64,000 bases of DNA from Mucilaginibacter sp. OK283 (GCF_900110415.1 NZ_FODR01000009.1:248001-312000), one strand, 5' to 3'; positions 1 to 8,471 are shown, counted from the first letter of the stretch. Program-made: numbers and translations. The notes: generated from the letters alone by a model not told the origin.

Positions 1-463
1 AGGTAAATTTAAGTCTGAATATAATACAAACCAGCCAAAGCACGGCGTTGGAATATACGCCGGCCAGCACGTCGTCCATCATTACACCGGTACCACTGGG
101 CAGGGCTTCCATTTTACGGATACCAAGCGGTTTAACGATATCAAAAAACCTGAACAGCACGAGCCCGCCCAATAAAATGTAAAGGTTTTGCGGTAAAAAC
201 AATACCGAGATGAGCATACCGGCAACCTCATCTATCACCACGCGCGAACTATCTTCGCCCCAGTCAGGTTCAACCTTGTTGCTCACGTATACACCCCACA
301 GGGTTATAAGGATGGCTATCGCCAGCAAATAGAACGGATTTTGTAAAGCGGGACATTGCCACAATAACCAAATACCGCCGCAGGTAACTATAGCCGCATA
401 GGTGCCGCCGCCTTTTAAAAAACCGATGCCGAATATGGAAGCTATTATTTTGTTAAAGTTCAT
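1..463 (-). CDS. pgpA: Phosphatidylglycerophosphatase A, 3' end outside window
   Basis: The frame opens at an ATG at 461-463 and reads without a stop to the window edge, giving 154 residues, about the full length of the family (roughly 155-170). Two family stretches are visible: VIDEVAGML in the middle and DDVLAGVYSN near the end, which carry acidic metal-binding residues. Several hydrophobic helices fit an inner-membrane enzyme. PgpA removes the phosphate of phosphatidylglycerophosphate to give phosphatidylglycerol. It lies downstream of terC on the same strand, separated by 117 bases of short repeats. Recognition rests on motifs and is firm; the stop codon is not seen. Confidence 0.88.
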   Translation of the reverse strand, partial: MNFNKIIASIFGIGFLKGGGTYAAIVTCGGIWLLWQCPALQNPFYLLAIAILITLWGVYVSNKVEPDWGEDSSRVVIDEVAGMLISVLFLPQNLYILLGGLVLFRFFDIVKPLGIRKMEALPSGTGVMMDDVLAGVYSNAVLWLVCIIFRLKFT

Positions 464-580
464 TGGTATTCGTTCATTTGTTCACTGGTTCATTTGTTCA
501 TTGGTGCGTAGTTTGTTAGACTGATTACTGCCGGCCAGTTTTGCCAACTGCCAACTGAAAACCGCCCACTGCCAACCGAA
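464..580. repeat. Low-complexity word repeats between terC and pgpA
   Basis: This spacer contains GTTCATTTGTTCA-type words in tandem (about 473-503), then tandem CCAACTG/GCCAACC words (about 544-580). It resembles other word-repeat spacers in the window but here the two arms are different words. No gene is seen. Confidence 0.6.
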
Positions 581-1399
581 CTACTGCTTATCCAAAACAT
601 CCTCCGCGGCTTCGGCTACTTCCGGTTCGATGGTGTGGCGCTTGGGGAAGTTGAATAACAACGATGTTAATACAGGTATAATGAATATGGCTACGGTAAA
701 TACCGATGTAGCTATATCGGCTCCTTCGCCTTCCATCATCTTAGAGAAACCTGTTTCGGGGTAAAAGTGGATATATAATGATGCTGATAATTTTAAGCCC
801 AATACTCCTATCACAATAAACGCTACAGTTTCCAGGAAGGTAAATTTTTCCATCAGCTTAACAAAGGCCTGGGCAACAAAACGCATAGCCAGTATACCAA
901 TGAATACGCCTATGTAAATCAAAACCACGTGGTCTGTAAAAGCTACCGCAGCGAATACGTTATCAATAGAGAAGGCCAGGTCCATTAATTCAACCAGCGC
1001 AACGGTGGCCCAAAACACCCCAAATACACCCACTGTTGATTTATATAACCAATTTTTGCTTTTGTCAACTTCCTCCTCTTCGCCGCCCGCGTTTGCTGCC
1101 TGAATTTTACCTTTAAAATAATCAAAGCAAAGGTATAACAGGTATAAGCCACCAATTGGTTTTAGCCACCATATTTTCACCAGCCATGCGGCCAGGAAAA
1201 GACAAACGCCCCGCAATACATAAGCGCCAATGATACCATAACGTAAAGCTTTTTTACGCTGATCTTTCGGAAGATCGAGTACCATCGTTGCAAGCACGGC
1301 GGCGTTATCTACAGATAGCAAACTTTCTATCAGGATCAGGTTTAAAATAATGAGCAGGCCGGCTTTAATGTCGGGGCCTAAAATTGTATGTAAATCCAT
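581..1399 (-). CDS. terC: TerC family integral membrane protein
   Basis: 272 residues with about seven hydrophobic helices. Two related motifs lie in membrane segments: IESLLSVDNAAV near residues 24-35 and MDLAFSIDNVFAA about halfway. The paired E...S.DN signature is diagnostic of TerC, whose members are linked to tellurite resistance, metal handling and stress tolerance at the inner membrane. An acidic loop (GGEEEEVDKSK) separates the halves. It follows the 320-residue unknown gene by 37 bases on the same strand and lies downstream of telA and the terD genes, so it belongs to a Ter stress module. The ATG at 1397-1399 is the natural start. The exact substrate is not known. Confidence 0.92.
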   Translation of the reverse strand: MDLHTILGPDIKAGLLIILNLILIESLLSVDNAAVLATMVLDLPKDQRKKALRYGIIGAYVLRGVCLFLAAWLVKIWWLKPIGGLYLLYLCFDYFKGKIQAANAGGEEEEVDKSKNWLYKSTVGVFGVFWATVALVELMDLAFSIDNVFAAVAFTDHVVLIYIGVFIGILAMRFVAQAFVKLMEKFTFLETVAFIVIGVLGLKLSASLYIHFYPETGFSKMMEGEGADIATSVFTVAIFIIPVLTSLLFNFPKRHTIEPEVAEAAEDVLDKQ

Positions 1400-1436
1400 A
1401 TAAACAGGTAATGTATTTTTGTTAAGGTTAAATAAA

Positions 1437-2399
1437 CTAAATTAAATCGGTATTGAGCATGCTTTTTAAAATATTGGCTTGCACATCAATATTGCTGATA
1501 TTATCCAGGAAGGTGATATCCGAGATCTTTTTATAATTGTCGGCAAGCAGGGCAGCAATTTCTGGCGGCATGTGCGCTTTCATCGCAGCGGCATTGCCTT
1601 CAAGCCGGTCATTCTTGTCTTTCAGTTCATACATCAGCCGCTCTTTTTTCGACATGTTGGTGGTCATATCCAGCCCGGCTATCTTTGCAACGTCAAAAAA
1701 AACAAACAGGTTATCGCCGGGGGCATATATAAAATACCTGTCGGTATCAATAAACTTGTAAACCTCTATTACCTGGGAGCCCGACTTTAAACCGCAATAA
1801 AATTCTGTTTTAAAATCATATTTGCACAACACCCCCATTAGCTTACGCTGAATTTTGGCGTATTCATTTTTGTAAACGTCCGCAAGATTAAAAGCCGTAA
1901 CTTCTTCCATCAGGTCGGTACTAATAGTATAAAAAAAATCGGCCGCAAACCTTGAGCTAAACGCGTTGATGTTTTTAGACAGCGGATTTTCTGTTGAACT
2001 ATCAGACAATACCTGGAACAGCTTACGCAACGACAAATTGATCTTGAGTGCCTGCCTTTGCTTTTCGAGGTTGAAATTTGCCAGGGTATAAGTTGGGTCG
2101 TTCAGCCGTTCAATCATTTCGCGGTTAATCTGTATCTCGTCAAACAACAGGCTTACGTTGGTCTCGTTATTTTTTTTGATCTTGCGGAGCAGGTCGATAA
2201 GGCTTTGGGTAAACTGGAGGTGGAACAGGTCGAGTTTATTGATATCCAGCTCGGGATTGGCCTCAAACAGCTTATGGATCACCTGGCTGCGCAGGTAAAT
2301 TTTATAAATCATATCGTCGCCAAAAAATACAGAAAGCAGTTGCAGCTTACTGAGCATCCGGTTACTCTGATTTAAAATATTTAACCTGTTTTCGTCCAT
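1437..2399 (-). CDS. Unrecognised 320-residue protein in the Ter cluster
   Basis: I do not recognise the family. The protein is soluble, with no signal peptide or membrane segment, and mostly predicted helical. It has a lysine/leucine-rich N-terminal half and a middle section (about 205-245) with alternating hydrophobic residues that looks like beta strands (SQVIEVYKF, DRYFIYAPGDNLFVFFDV). It sits on the same strand between telA and terC, separated from terC by only 37 bases, so co-transcription with terC is likely. The ATG at 2397-2399 gives the full frame. Its location suggests a partner of TerC or TelA, which is inference from position only. Confidence 0.75.
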   Translation of the reverse strand: MDENRLNILNQSNRMLSKLQLLSVFFGDDMIYKIYLRSQVIHKLFEANPELDINKLDLFHLQFTQSLIDLLRKIKKNNETNVSLLFDEIQINREMIERLNDPTYTLANFNLEKQRQALKINLSLRKLFQVLSDSSTENPLSKNINAFSSRFAADFFYTISTDLMEEVTAFNLADVYKNEYAKIQRKLMGVLCKYDFKTEFYCGLKSGSQVIEVYKFIDTDRYFIYAPGDNLFVFFDVAKIAGLDMTTNMSKKERLMYELKDKNDRLEGNAAAMKAHMPPEIAALLADNYKKISDITFLDNISNIDVQANILKSMLNTDLI

Positions 2400-2429
2400 G
2401 AATCAAGTACAAATTTACGAAAAAAGAAA

Positions 2430-2702
2430 CCCCACCCAAACCCACCCCTGAAGGGCAGGGCTTTAAAAGAAAATCGCCTGTGTCATGCAGGCGATGGGGA
2501 AATTATGTCATTGCGAGCGCAGCGCGGCAATCGCGAACTATGTATGGTGTGTAAGATTCGCGATTGCTACCTTCCGTAATAATAACGTGTTTGTAAGTTA
2601 TAGACTGCCACTATCGAATATCCGTCATTGCGAGGCACGAAGCAATCCCCTACATGCTAAGTCCGACATAGTTCGGGATTGATTCGTACCTCGCAATGAC
2701 GG
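2430..2702. repeat. Composite intergenic inverted-repeat region
   Basis: This gap of about 400 bases between telA and the next Ter gene has no convincing gene. It holds three nested dyads. ATCGCCTG (2473-2480) pairs exactly with 2488-2495. GCAATCGCGAA (2527-2537) pairs exactly with 2557-2567. A 28-base arm at 2622-2649 pairs with 2675-2702 with only two mismatches. The GTCATTGCGAGG core and mirrored CCTCGCAATGAC are of a kind I associate with dispersed Bacteroidota intergenic repeats. The 65-codon frame crossing it is a by-product of the palindrome. Confidence 0.8.
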
Positions 2703-2809
2703 TAGTTTAAAGCATTCGTTTAACTATTTCCCTTACACGTCATAACGATTTTTTTCAGCTTTTACCTGATAGATACGCGCATCAACATAAAGGGACAATA
2801 TGGCTTTGC

Positions 2810-3952
2810 TTACGCGTTAGTCACGTGCTTTTTCAACTCTGTTTCCAGTGTCTGCAATTCGGTGTTAAGCACCTTCCTGTTGGCAGTACCTTCATCATGA
2901 ATACGTTTTACCTCGGTAAGGGTTTCAATCAACGATGCGGTTGTGCGTTTCAGGGTATCCAGGGATACTACCGTTTTCTCGTTCTCGCGGGCAACATCAA
3001 TGCTGTTTTGTTTAAGCAGCTCGGCATTTTTTTGCAGGATGGTGTTGGTGGTATCCGAGATCTTTTTCTGCATTTCCACGTTTTCCTTCTGGCGGTTTAG
3101 GGCAACGGCTATGGTGAGCTGATTTTTCCAAACCGGGATGGTGGTTGATACTATGGATTGCGCTTTTTCGGCTATGGTAGTGTTATTGCTTTGCACCACG
3201 CGTATTTGTGCCAATGATTGCATCATGATAAACCTTACCACCTTTAAATCGGCAAGGCGTTTATCCAGGCGGTTCACAAAATCGCGCAGGTCGGCAATTT
3301 CGTAGTCGTTATAGGCCGATGGGTTGGCATCCATTTGCGCCAATTGCTCATTTAGCTCATTATATTTTAACTGACCGGATATGATCAACTCCTCCATCTG
3401 GTGAATGTAGGTTACGTTGCTGTCAAACATGGTTTGCAACGAACTATTGTCCTTAAGCGAGTTAACACGACCTGCCTTGATCTTATTGGTGATCTTATCG
3501 ATGTTGTTAATCACGGTATCGTACTTCTGGAAAAGCTTTTTGGCATCAAACACCAGCTTTTTCATAAAAGGGATATGCGAGATGAAGGAGGTGAACGCGT
3601 TTTGGTTCAGCTCATCTACATCAATATAGTTCAGTTCGGTAAGCAGGTCGTTTATCAGTAAACCAACTTCGCCGGAGTTATAGGTACGTACCGAAGTTAA
3701 AAAGTTGTTACTATACTTCTCCATCGAAACCTGCACATCGGTGCCATAGTTAAGGATGGAGTTAACATCTTTAGGGTCGAGGGCTTTGGCCACCTCACTA
3801 TATTTTTGTACTTCGGTAGGCGTAATGTTAGCTAAATCTACATTGCCTTCCTTATCCAGCAATTTTACAGGAGTTGTTGTTCCCGGCGCCGGAGTTATAT
3901 CCAGGTTAACCGGGGTTATATTTATCGGGTTGTTATTTGGTGCGCCTTCCAT
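2810..3952 (-). CDS. telA: TelA family toxic-anion resistance protein
   Basis: 380 residues, no membrane segment, long amphipathic helices through most of the length (residues about 45-375), which fits the coiled-coil-rich TelA/KlaA family. The first 30 residues are proline/threonine-rich. TelA proteins were named from tellurite resistance and commonly occur beside TerC and TerD. Here the gene lies between a terD gene and the TerC pair, all on one strand. The ATG at 3950-3952 follows an 86-base repeat spacer. Confidence in the family is high; the molecular role is not established. Confidence 0.88.
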   Translation of the reverse strand: MEGAPNNNPINITPVNLDITPAPGTTTPVKLLDKEGNVDLANITPTEVQKYSEVAKALDPKDVNSILNYGTDVQVSMEKYSNNFLTSVRTYNSGEVGLLINDLLTELNYIDVDELNQNAFTSFISHIPFMKKLVFDAKKLFQKYDTVINNIDKITNKIKAGRVNSLKDNSSLQTMFDSNVTYIHQMEELIISGQLKYNELNEQLAQMDANPSAYNDYEIADLRDFVNRLDKRLADLKVVRFIMMQSLAQIRVVQSNNTTIAEKAQSIVSTTIPVWKNQLTIAVALNRQKENVEMQKKISDTTNTILQKNAELLKQNSIDVARENEKTVVSLDTLKRTTASLIETLTEVKRIHDEGTANRKVLNTELQTLETELKKHVTNA

Positions 3953-3959
3953 TTTCTTG

Positions 3960-4045
3960 AGTTTTAAGTTATAATCTGAGGTCTGATTTCTGAGGTCTGA
4001 TGTCCGATCTCAGGCCACAGACCTCAGAACACCGACCACAGAATA
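3960..4045. repeat. Word-arm inverted repeat (CTGAGGTCTGAT type)
   Basis: The left arm has tandem TCTGAGGTCTGAT words and the right arm the mirrored CAGACCTCAGA and ACCGACCACAGA words, so transcripts from either strand can fold into a long imperfect hairpin. It separates a terD gene from telA, both on the minus strand. No gene is present. Confidence 0.75.
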
Positions 4046-4660
4046 TTATAAATAATTATTGGTAACAGTTTTAACGGTTTCTTCCAGTTTGCGGTCGCGG
4101 GTTGGTTCGCCAATGGCGTTAAATTTCCATTCGCCGTTCTTTTTGTAAAAAACGCCCATCACCATGGCAACGTGGCCGGCAAAATCTTTGCTGTGTGCAA
4201 TATCATAGGTAGCAAACACTTCGTTTACGCGGGTTGGCGTACCTTCATAAATGCGGATAGACGCAAAAGGAATGGTGCCAAAATCCTGCCCACGGAAACT
4301 GTTCAGCATAAATGCCACGTAAGTTACCGATGCAGGCAAACCTGGAAGGTTTACAGTAATTACTTCATTGTCTATACCGTCGTTGCCATTTAAATCACCG
4401 GTAAGATCATCTCCGCTATGTTTTACCGAACCATCTTTTGATTTTAAGTTGCCGAAGTAGATCACATCTATCAGGCGTTTACTTTCATCAAACAAAGCAC
4501 AGCTGGCGTCAAGGTCAACCGCTTCTTTGGTAACGCCAAAGCCAAAAAGGCCTTTTTTTTCGATGGCCCCCCAGTTAATGCCCACGCAAACACTTTCTAA
4601 TTTATTGCCGTTACTTTTCTCGAGACTGATGCGTTGTCCCTTTTGAAGATTAATTGCCAT
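4046..4660 (-). CDS. TerD family protein
   Basis: 204 residues beginning MAINLQKGQ, the shared N-terminus of the TerD proteins here. It has acidic calcium-binding-type segments: VDLDASCALFD near residue 50 and a DDLTGDLNGNDGIDNE stretch near 85-100. TerD proteins bind calcium through such aspartates and act in Ter-dependent stress responses, probably at the inner face of the membrane or in the cytoplasm. It lies five bases after the previous terD stop, so both are in one operon. It has slightly divergent acidic loops compared with its three paralogs (VCVGINWGAIEKKG in place of the usual GLGWD). Confidence 0.92.
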   Translation of the reverse strand: MAINLQKGQRISLEKSNGNKLESVCVGINWGAIEKKGLFGFGVTKEAVDLDASCALFDESKRLIDVIYFGNLKSKDGSVKHSGDDLTGDLNGNDGIDNEVITVNLPGLPASVTYVAFMLNSFRGQDFGTIPFASIRIYEGTPTRVNEVFATYDIAHSKDFAGHVAMVMGVFYKKNGEWKFNAIGEPTRDRKLEETVKTVTNNYL

Positions 4661-4665
4661 AGCTG

Positions 4666-5220
4666 TTATTGATATTTGTTTAAATAATCCTGCAGGCCGC
4701 CTTTCATGCCAACGCCAACAGCTTCAAATTTCCAGTTGTTATCTTTTTTGTAGATGCGGCCAAACTCAACAGCGGTTTCTATCGAGAAATCTTCTTCCAG
4801 TTCATACTTCAAAATATCGGCGCCGGTTTCAGCATCAAATATCCTGATGAAGGAGTTGCGTACCTGGCCAAAGTTTTGTTTGCGCGCCTCGGCCTCGTGA
4901 ATAGTTACCACGATGCAAATTTCCGAGATTTTAGCATCAGCCTTTGATAGATCGACCTTTACCTGCTCGTCATCACCATCGCCCGCGCCGGTAAGGTTAT
5001 CGCCGGTATGCTCAACTGCGCCATCCGGGGATACCAGGTTGTTATAAAACACAAAATATTCGTCGGCCAGTAATCTTTTATTGTCGCCCAAAATAAAAAC
5101 AGAGGCGTCTAAATCGAATGCGCTGCCTGTTGATGAGCTATTGGTATCCCAGCCCAGCCCTATAGTGAATTTTGGGGCATGGATGCTTTCGCGCTGGCCT
5201 TTTTGCAAATTAATTGCCAT
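4666..5220 (-). CDS. terD: TerD family protein
   Basis: 184 residues with all standard TerD marks: MAINLQKGQ start, GLGWDTNS, FDLDASVFIL, and the acidic loop DNLTGAGDGDDEQ near residue 80, followed by the C-terminal FGRIYKKDNNWKFEAVG strand-turn-strand. It is a likely calcium-binding cytosolic protein of the Ter stress system. Its start overlaps the end of the upstream PRTase-like gene by 11 bases, and the next terD begins five bases after its stop, so translation is probably coupled. Confidence 0.94.
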   Translation of the reverse strand: MAINLQKGQRESIHAPKFTIGLGWDTNSSSTGSAFDLDASVFILGDNKRLLADEYFVFYNNLVSPDGAVEHTGDNLTGAGDGDDEQVKVDLSKADAKISEICIVVTIHEAEARKQNFGQVRNSFIRIFDAETGADILKYELEEDFSIETAVEFGRIYKKDNNWKFEAVGVGMKGGLQDYLNKYQ

Positions 5221-6055
5221 GTTTAATCAGATTTTTATTGTTTATAAATAGGTTTTTGCTAATAAAGTTAAGGTTTTGGGCATAGGCATCAATAGTATGG
5301 TAACCATTGCCCAAAGCCATATCATATAGCAAGTTTACAAAATCCATTGTTTGGTTTTGTATAAAAATGCTAAAGCAATCGGGATTATAATTTAATATGT
5401 ATTTAACTATGCGGGTGTTAATAACAAAACTGCCGCTTTGAATAATAGGCTCCAGGTCGAAAATGGTTTTTACCTGGTGATAGTTTAAAAAATTTTCGAT
5501 GTTGGGGTGGATGTTTTTATTCATCAGTTCGGCAAAGTAAAGCATGTAAATATCATTGCTTAGGCCGTATGCATTCACCATTTTCATGATCATGCGCTCG
5601 TGGCTGCCGGTTATTTTAATATCATCCAAAAATATCAGCGTTTTGCCGGTCAAAAAGTCCTTATCAATATGGAACGAATCGTTACCTATCAGGTTCATCC
5701 TTTGCTCTGCATCCAGCTCGCCATAATCCTCTTTATAAGTAATAGTGCGGTGTACCTTGGTTTCCTGCACTACCGGGTAGCCGTGTTGTGCCAGCCAGCG
5801 GTTAAGCCCGTAAACAAACCATGTTTTCATGGCAAAAGTAGCCGTCGGGATAAACGAATAAGGGCTCGATATCACCACAATTTGTTGCGTTATTGGTTGG
5901 GCCAACAGTACTTCTGCTATAAAACCATCAATCAAAGCGCTGCCAAATTCACGGGCTACCGCTTCATCGCCAAATTTGAAACGGCTGTAGCTATCCGGGC
6001 AAAAGCCGAAGTTACTATCGTTGCTGATGTGATGTAATGAGTAGGTAGTGTTCAT
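5210..6055 (-). CDS. Phosphoribosyltransferase-like protein of the Ter module
   Basis: 281 residues, soluble. Residues 140-151 (LIFLDDIKITGS) match the PRPP-binding loop of type I phosphoribosyltransferases: hydrophobic strand, two aspartates at 144-145, then TG at 149-150. Published comparative work on Ter systems describes an associated PRTase plus HAD plus ATP-grasp set proposed to make a nucleoside-like compound; here the PRTase and HAD genes are adjacent but no ATP-grasp gene is seen nearby. Its start codon shares one base with the HAD stop (TAATG), and it overlaps the next terD by 11 bases. The base or substrate acted on is unknown. Confidence 0.82.
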   Translation of the reverse strand: MNTTYSLHHISNDSNFGFCPDSYSRFKFGDEAVAREFGSALIDGFIAEVLLAQPITQQIVVISSPYSFIPTATFAMKTWFVYGLNRWLAQHGYPVVQETKVHRTITYKEDYGELDAEQRMNLIGNDSFHIDKDFLTGKTLIFLDDIKITGSHERMIMKMVNAYGLSNDIYMLYFAELMNKNIHPNIENFLNYHQVKTIFDLEPIIQSGSFVINTRIVKYILNYNPDCFSIFIQNQTMDFVNLLYDMALGNGYHTIDAYAQNLNFISKNLFINNKNLIKHGN

Positions 6056-6777
6056 TAACTTAATAAGGCTAAAATAGATTGGTTGTTTGAGTTGATGAGC
6101 AAACTTTTTATGCCCGCTGCATGGGCGCCTTCAATATCAGCCTTAGGGTTATCGCCTATATGAATGATATCGCTTAAACGAATATCCTTATTTATATTGA
6201 CCTGTTTGATATTTTGCAACATTAAATTAAATAAGGCAGGGTTTGGTTTCGACATACCCACTTCGTCCGAGTATAGCTGAAAATCAAAGTAATCGCTCAT
6301 CTTTAACTCCGCCAGTACCTTTCTTAATGTTGCCCCTTTTATAAAACCGGTATTGCTTAACAAACTAAAGGTACTACCTGTTTTATCTTTTAGATGCTGC
6401 AACGTGGAAATTGTTACAGACGAGTATACCAGCGGCATGTAATAGAACAACAGCTTCTCCATATCCAGGTACAGTTTGCCGGTATCAATATCTGATAAGC
6501 TAAGCTGGTTGTCATTAATCAGGCTAATCACCATCAGGTACATCTCGTCGGCATCAATGTTTTTGCCTGTACTTTCGTTTACCGCGTTGCACATTAAATC
6601 AACCTGCCTGAAGGCTTTGGCCACCTCATCGATGCTTTTACCCATCGGGTTAAAATCCCGGTGGAAGATTTTGGTACGCTCTATTTTAAAATAAGGGTTT
6701 GATTTGATCAGCGTAAGCCAGAGATCGAAGGAGTAGTGTTGATACATAGGTTGGTTTGAGAGGGAGTCAAGAATCAA
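6055..6777 (-). CDS. HAD superfamily hydrolase of the Ter module
   Basis: 240 residues. Motif I is FDLWLTL at about residues 17-23, with nucleophile Asp18. The residue two on, usually an Asp acid/base, is Trp20. SLLSNTG near 135 is motif II, SKPNPALF contains the motif III lysine, and IHIGDNPKADIEGA is motif IV. It is probably a phosphatase acting with the PRTase-like protein encoded immediately downstream (TAATG overlap). A second in-frame ATG at codon 11 is an alternative start. The Trp in motif I occurs in some HAD branches, so the enzyme may still be active. Confidence 0.88.
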   Translation of the reverse strand: MILDSLSNQPMYQHYSFDLWLTLIKSNPYFKIERTKIFHRDFNPMGKSIDEVAKAFRQVDLMCNAVNESTGKNIDADEMYLMVISLINDNQLSLSDIDTGKLYLDMEKLLFYYMPLVYSSVTISTLQHLKDKTGSTFSLLSNTGFIKGATLRKVLAELKMSDYFDFQLYSDEVGMSKPNPALFNLMLQNIKQVNINKDIRLSDIIHIGDNPKADIEGAHAAGIKSLLINSNNQSILALLS

Positions 6778-6906
6778 GACAGCTGCACTCGTATGGTGGA
6801 TTTCTCAGGCCTTATATCGGGTTTTACTCCCATGATAATGGGCTATGGACTATAGGTCGCGTTAAAACGCAGCAATCTTGATTCTTGATTCTTGACTCTT
6901 GATTCT
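6764..6906. repeat. Word-arm inverted repeat (CAAGAATCAAGA type)
   Basis: GAGTCAAGAATCAAGA at one end is answered by tandem TCTTGATTCTTGATTC words at about 6880-6906, with a non-repetitive centre of roughly 95 bases. It overlaps the first HAD codons and fills the gap between a terD gene and the HAD gene on the minus strand. No gene is seen in the centre. Confidence 0.75.
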
Positions 6907-6909
6907 TCT

Positions 6910-7584
6910 TCAATATTGCTTAAGTAACTCTAAAAAATTATCCGTTGCAAACGGATCGCCAATGGCGCGGAATTTCCAGGTGCCATCTTTGCGGTATACT
7001 TCGGCAAATTTCATCGAGCACATACCGTTGTAAGTGGCATCGCCCGATAGGCTGAATTTGGCTATCTCCTTACCATGATTGTCAACGGCGCGGATAAAGG
7101 CGTTCTCGACCATGCCAAAATGCTGGTTTTTCCGCTGACCCTGGTATATGGCTACGATAAACAAAATGCGGTCGTATTTGGGGTCCAGCGAATCCAGTTT
7201 TACGATGATCTGCTCATCATCGCCATCGCCTGCCCCCGTGCGGTTATCGCCGGTAAGCCAGATGTGGTTTGACGGATGGCGCATGGAGTTAAAGTACACC
7301 ACATCGCCCTCGTATAAATTTATTTTGTTGCCGTTGGGCTTTTGAAAAGTGCGGCCCCTGCTGGCAACGTGGCCGTTTTTATCAAGCACAAAAGCAATGG
7401 CATCCAGGTCATATTCTACCTCTTCGGCGCCGCCACCAAATAGTTTACCTAAAAAACCGCCGCCACCGCGGCTTTGCCTCACATCCCAGCCTAAGCCGAT
7501 AGTTACCGACGACAAATCGAAGCTTTCGCCTTTATCATTTTTACGCAGGTCAATGGTTTGACCTTTTACCAGATTAATTGCCAT
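6910..7584 (-). CDS. TerD family protein with glycine-rich insertion
   Basis: 224 residues. It has the MAINLVKGQ start, GLGWDVR, YDLDAIAFVL and the DNRTGAGDGDDEQ acidic loop that mark TerD. It is longer than its paralogs because of a glycine-rich insertion around residues 39-53 (GGGGFLGKLFGGG) between the first strand and the YDLDA segment. The insertion is short, hydrophobic and glycine-flanked, and might contact a membrane or partner (inference). It is second in the Ter transcript, 107 bases after the preceding terD and separated from it by a GC-rich palindromic repeat. Confidence 0.92.
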   Translation of the reverse strand: MAINLVKGQTIDLRKNDKGESFDLSSVTIGLGWDVRQSRGGGGFLGKLFGGGAEEVEYDLDAIAFVLDKNGHVASRGRTFQKPNGNKINLYEGDVVYFNSMRHPSNHIWLTGDNRTGAGDGDDEQIIVKLDSLDPKYDRILFIVAIYQGQRKNQHFGMVENAFIRAVDNHGKEIAKFSLSGDATYNGMCSMKFAEVYRKDGTWKFRAIGDPFATDNFLELLKQY

Positions 7585-7607
7585 AATAATATTGTTAATT
7601 AATAGAA

Positions 7608-7687
7608 GCCAGCCCCCTCTAAATCTCCCCCGGAAGGGGAGACTTAAAAAAGCCCTCCCTTCCGGGGAGGGTTGGGTGGGGCCGGCC
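7608..7687. repeat. GC-rich palindromic intergenic repeat
   Basis: AGCCCCCTCTAAATCTCCC at 7611 onward, with an internal CCCCGGAAGGGG dyad, is answered by CCCTTCCGGGGAGGG. The same element type occurs at 8387-8471 and, in altered form, inside radA at 49571-49659. Between two co-directional terD genes it could act as a transcript stabiliser or processing site. Confidence 0.85.
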
Positions 7688-7691
7688 CTTT

Positions 7692-8267
7692 TTATTTAAT
7701 AATTTGCCCTTTAAAATATTTACTTAAAAAGAAGGCAAGGTCTTCCTTGTAACCCACGCCCGATGCCTCAAATTTCCAGGCCCCGTTGCGCCGGTATAAA
7801 CGGCCAAACTCAACAGCTGTTTCGATAGAGAAATCCTCACCCAGCTCATATTTACAAACTTCGCTGCCGGTTTGCTCGTCGATGATGCGAATATATGAAT
7901 CGCGTACCTGGCCAAAGTTTTGCCTGCGTGGTTGTGCTTCGTGGATGGTTACCACAAACAATATCTCCTGTATTTTGCCGTCAACTTTAGTTAAATCAAT
8001 ATTGATGGATTCGTCGTCGCCGCCATCGCTGTTGCCGCCCGAAGGATCGTCGCCGGTATGATGAACGGCGCCGTCCGGCGAATCTACGTTGTTATAAAAA
8101 ACGAAGAACTCGTCTTCGGGTACAAACCTGTTGCCATCTATCATGATAGCCGATACGTCCAGGTCAAAATCATAACCTGTGCCTTCATTTGGGTTCCAAC
8201 CCAAACCAACAGTCATTTTCGACAGTCCGATATCTATTTTTTGTCCTTTTTGAAGATTAATAGCCAT
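7692..8267 (-). CDS. TerD family protein, first gene of the Ter transcript
   Basis: 191 residues with MAINLQKGQ, GLGWNPNEG, FDLDVSAIMI and an expanded acidic loop, DDPSGGNSDGGDDES, in place of the usual TGAGDGDD. The C-terminal half (FGQVRDSYIRIID, FGRLYRRNGAWKFEA) is typical TerD. It is the most upstream Ter gene, so the main promoter should lie in 8268-8386. It is closest in layout to the 4666-5220 protein. The variant acidic loop keeps enough aspartates for calcium binding. Confidence 0.94.
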   Translation of the reverse strand: MAINLQKGQKIDIGLSKMTVGLGWNPNEGTGYDFDLDVSAIMIDGNRFVPEDEFFVFYNNVDSPDGAVHHTGDDPSGGNSDGGDDESINIDLTKVDGKIQEILFVVTIHEAQPRRQNFGQVRDSYIRIIDEQTGSEVCKYELGEDFSIETAVEFGRLYRRNGAWKFEASGVGYKEDLAFFLSKYFKGQIIK

Positions 8268-8336
8268 TGTAAAATGTATTTATATATTGACAAGCAGGCC
8301 GCGTAATTGTTACGAAAACGGCCGCGAATTTTGCTT

Positions 8337-8365
8337 AACTAAGGTTTAAAATGCAGAACTAAGGT
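8337..8365 (-). promoter_or_regulatory. Possible operator: paired 9-base direct repeats upstream of the Ter cluster
   Basis: AACTAAGGT occurs at 8337-8345 and again at 8357-8365, exactly 20 bases apart (two helical turns), about 70-95 bases upstream of the first terD start. Spacing on one face of the helix suits a transcription factor binding in tandem. A GGCCGCG pair also lies closer to the gene (about 8298-8326). The role is inferred from position and spacing. Confidence 0.35.
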
Positions 8366-8386
8366 ATATGTTTTTTTGATAAAAAA

Positions 8387-8471
8387 AGCCCCCTCTAAAT
8401 CTCCCCCGGAAGGGGAGACTTAACCTCTCTCTTTTTAAGTCCTCCCTATCGGGGAGGATTTAGGAGGGACT
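8387..8471. repeat. GC-rich palindromic intergenic repeat
   Basis: It opens with the same AGCCCCCTCTAAATCTCCC sequence as the 7608 copy and closes with the mirrored GGGGAGGATTTAGGAGGG. The centre includes CTCTCTCTTTTTAAG. It lies between the divergent Ter cluster and the DUF1801 gene. Confidence 0.85.

Noticed and set aside
2485..2682. 65-codon plus-strand frame
   Set aside because: It lies wholly inside the inverted-repeat region and has the composition of that repeat, not of a gene.
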